Origin: Shewanella sp. MBTL60-007
Lineage (GTDB): Bacteria; Pseudomonadota; Gammaproteobacteria; Enterobacterales; Shewanellaceae
Direction of reading: 5' to 3'
Assembly: GCF_019654915.1 (NCBI RefSeq)
Contig: NZ_BPET01000020.1
Location: forward strand, 24,662-88,661
DNA: 64,000 bases
Shown: in pieces, positions 63,830 to 64,000 of the stretch
Layout: each line of letters starts with the position of its first letter
Position numbering within the stretch: position 1 is the first letter of the stretch
Program-made: the position numbers and the translations under genes
Notes under the pieces: generated by a model
What the model was told of the DNA's origin: nothing
Seen by the model: only the letters and a program-made list of their open reading frames with translations
Databases searched by the model: none

Positions 63830-63985
63830 CTAGGACGCTTCGCTGCGAGGACGGACTTCGTCCTGCTAGGAACATCAAAAGCATGACGGGCTAAAGCCCG
63901 ACCTACAACAAAACACCGCTTTTCCGTAAGCGCAGCGTACCGTGAGTGACGCAGTCACGTTCCCTAGGCCACAGGCCGTTCCGCT
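63830..63985. repeat. Cluster of short palindromic intergenic repeats
   Basis: Back-to-back hairpins: GAGGACGGACTTCGTCCTGC, GACGGGCTAAAGCCCGACC, GTGACGCAGTCAC and GGCCACAGGCC. They resemble REP/BIME-like palindromes of Shewanella intergenic regions, with the same CG-rich stems and tiny loops. They lie 70-230 bp after rarD and run towards the window edge. Confidence 0.65.
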
Positions 63986-64000
63986 GTTACCGTCTTTGCT

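Overview
The window looks like a chromosomal segment of a marine gammaproteobacterium, most probably Shewanella. The evidence is the E. coli/Vibrio-like gene order (prc-proQ-msrC-letAB-rsmF; mrp-udk-dcd-pabC-mltG-tmk-holB-pilZ-tatD opposite metG), a di-heme cytochrome c peroxidase, an hmgA-hppD tyrosine-catabolic pair, an RpoE/ChrR-type ECF pair, and a chromosomal integron. Coding density is high and GC is moderate. No rRNA, intact tRNA or CRISPR array was seen.

1-20 kb is housekeeping. It holds the truncated protease Prc, ProQ, free-Met-(R)-sulfoxide reductase, SOS-regulated YebG (a clear LexA box), and a Let lipid-transport operon in which LetA is split into two overlapping genes ahead of a seven-MCE-domain LetB. 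A SpmA/B-like membrane protein and RsmF follow. A long minus-strand cluster (mrp, udk, dcd, pabC, mltG, tmk, holB, pilZ, tatD) covers nucleotide salvage, replication, folate and peptidoglycan functions and is divergent from metG.

20-44 kb holds an MFS exporter, ilvIH, an ibpA-type heat-shock gene with a sigma32 promoter and a ROSE-like RNA thermometer, a 5'-nucleotidase lipoprotein, an esterase, a SlyD-like PPIase, an orphan WYL regulator, an MltB-type transglycosylase, and cheV. A LON-domain protein gene lies before an ECF sigma/ChrR pair, and both units carry the same TGATC-N16-CGTA promoter-like motif. MscS, a 57-codon gene behind a strong distant sigma70 promoter, a PLP enzyme, yccF and other small genes follow.

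44-57 kb is catabolic and stress-related. It contains ccpA, a LysR gene divergent from hmgA-hppD, a second LysR gene divergent from a doxX-yqjG-pirin quinone-detoxification-like operon, lysE, ggt and rihA.

57.4-62.5 kb is the accessory region: a mobile integron platform set between rihA and rarD. It has an intact IntI-type integrase with a LexA box, an IS110/IS1111-type element in the attI position, and four cassettes. These encode a DUF4440 protein, a Tat-exported alpha/beta hydrolase whose nucleophile serine is alanine, and two small membrane proteins. In every cassette the left-end core matches the R'' box of its own attC, so the cassette boundaries can be read base by base. The last attC has lost its right half. 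After rarD the window ends in a run of short palindromic intergenic repeats.
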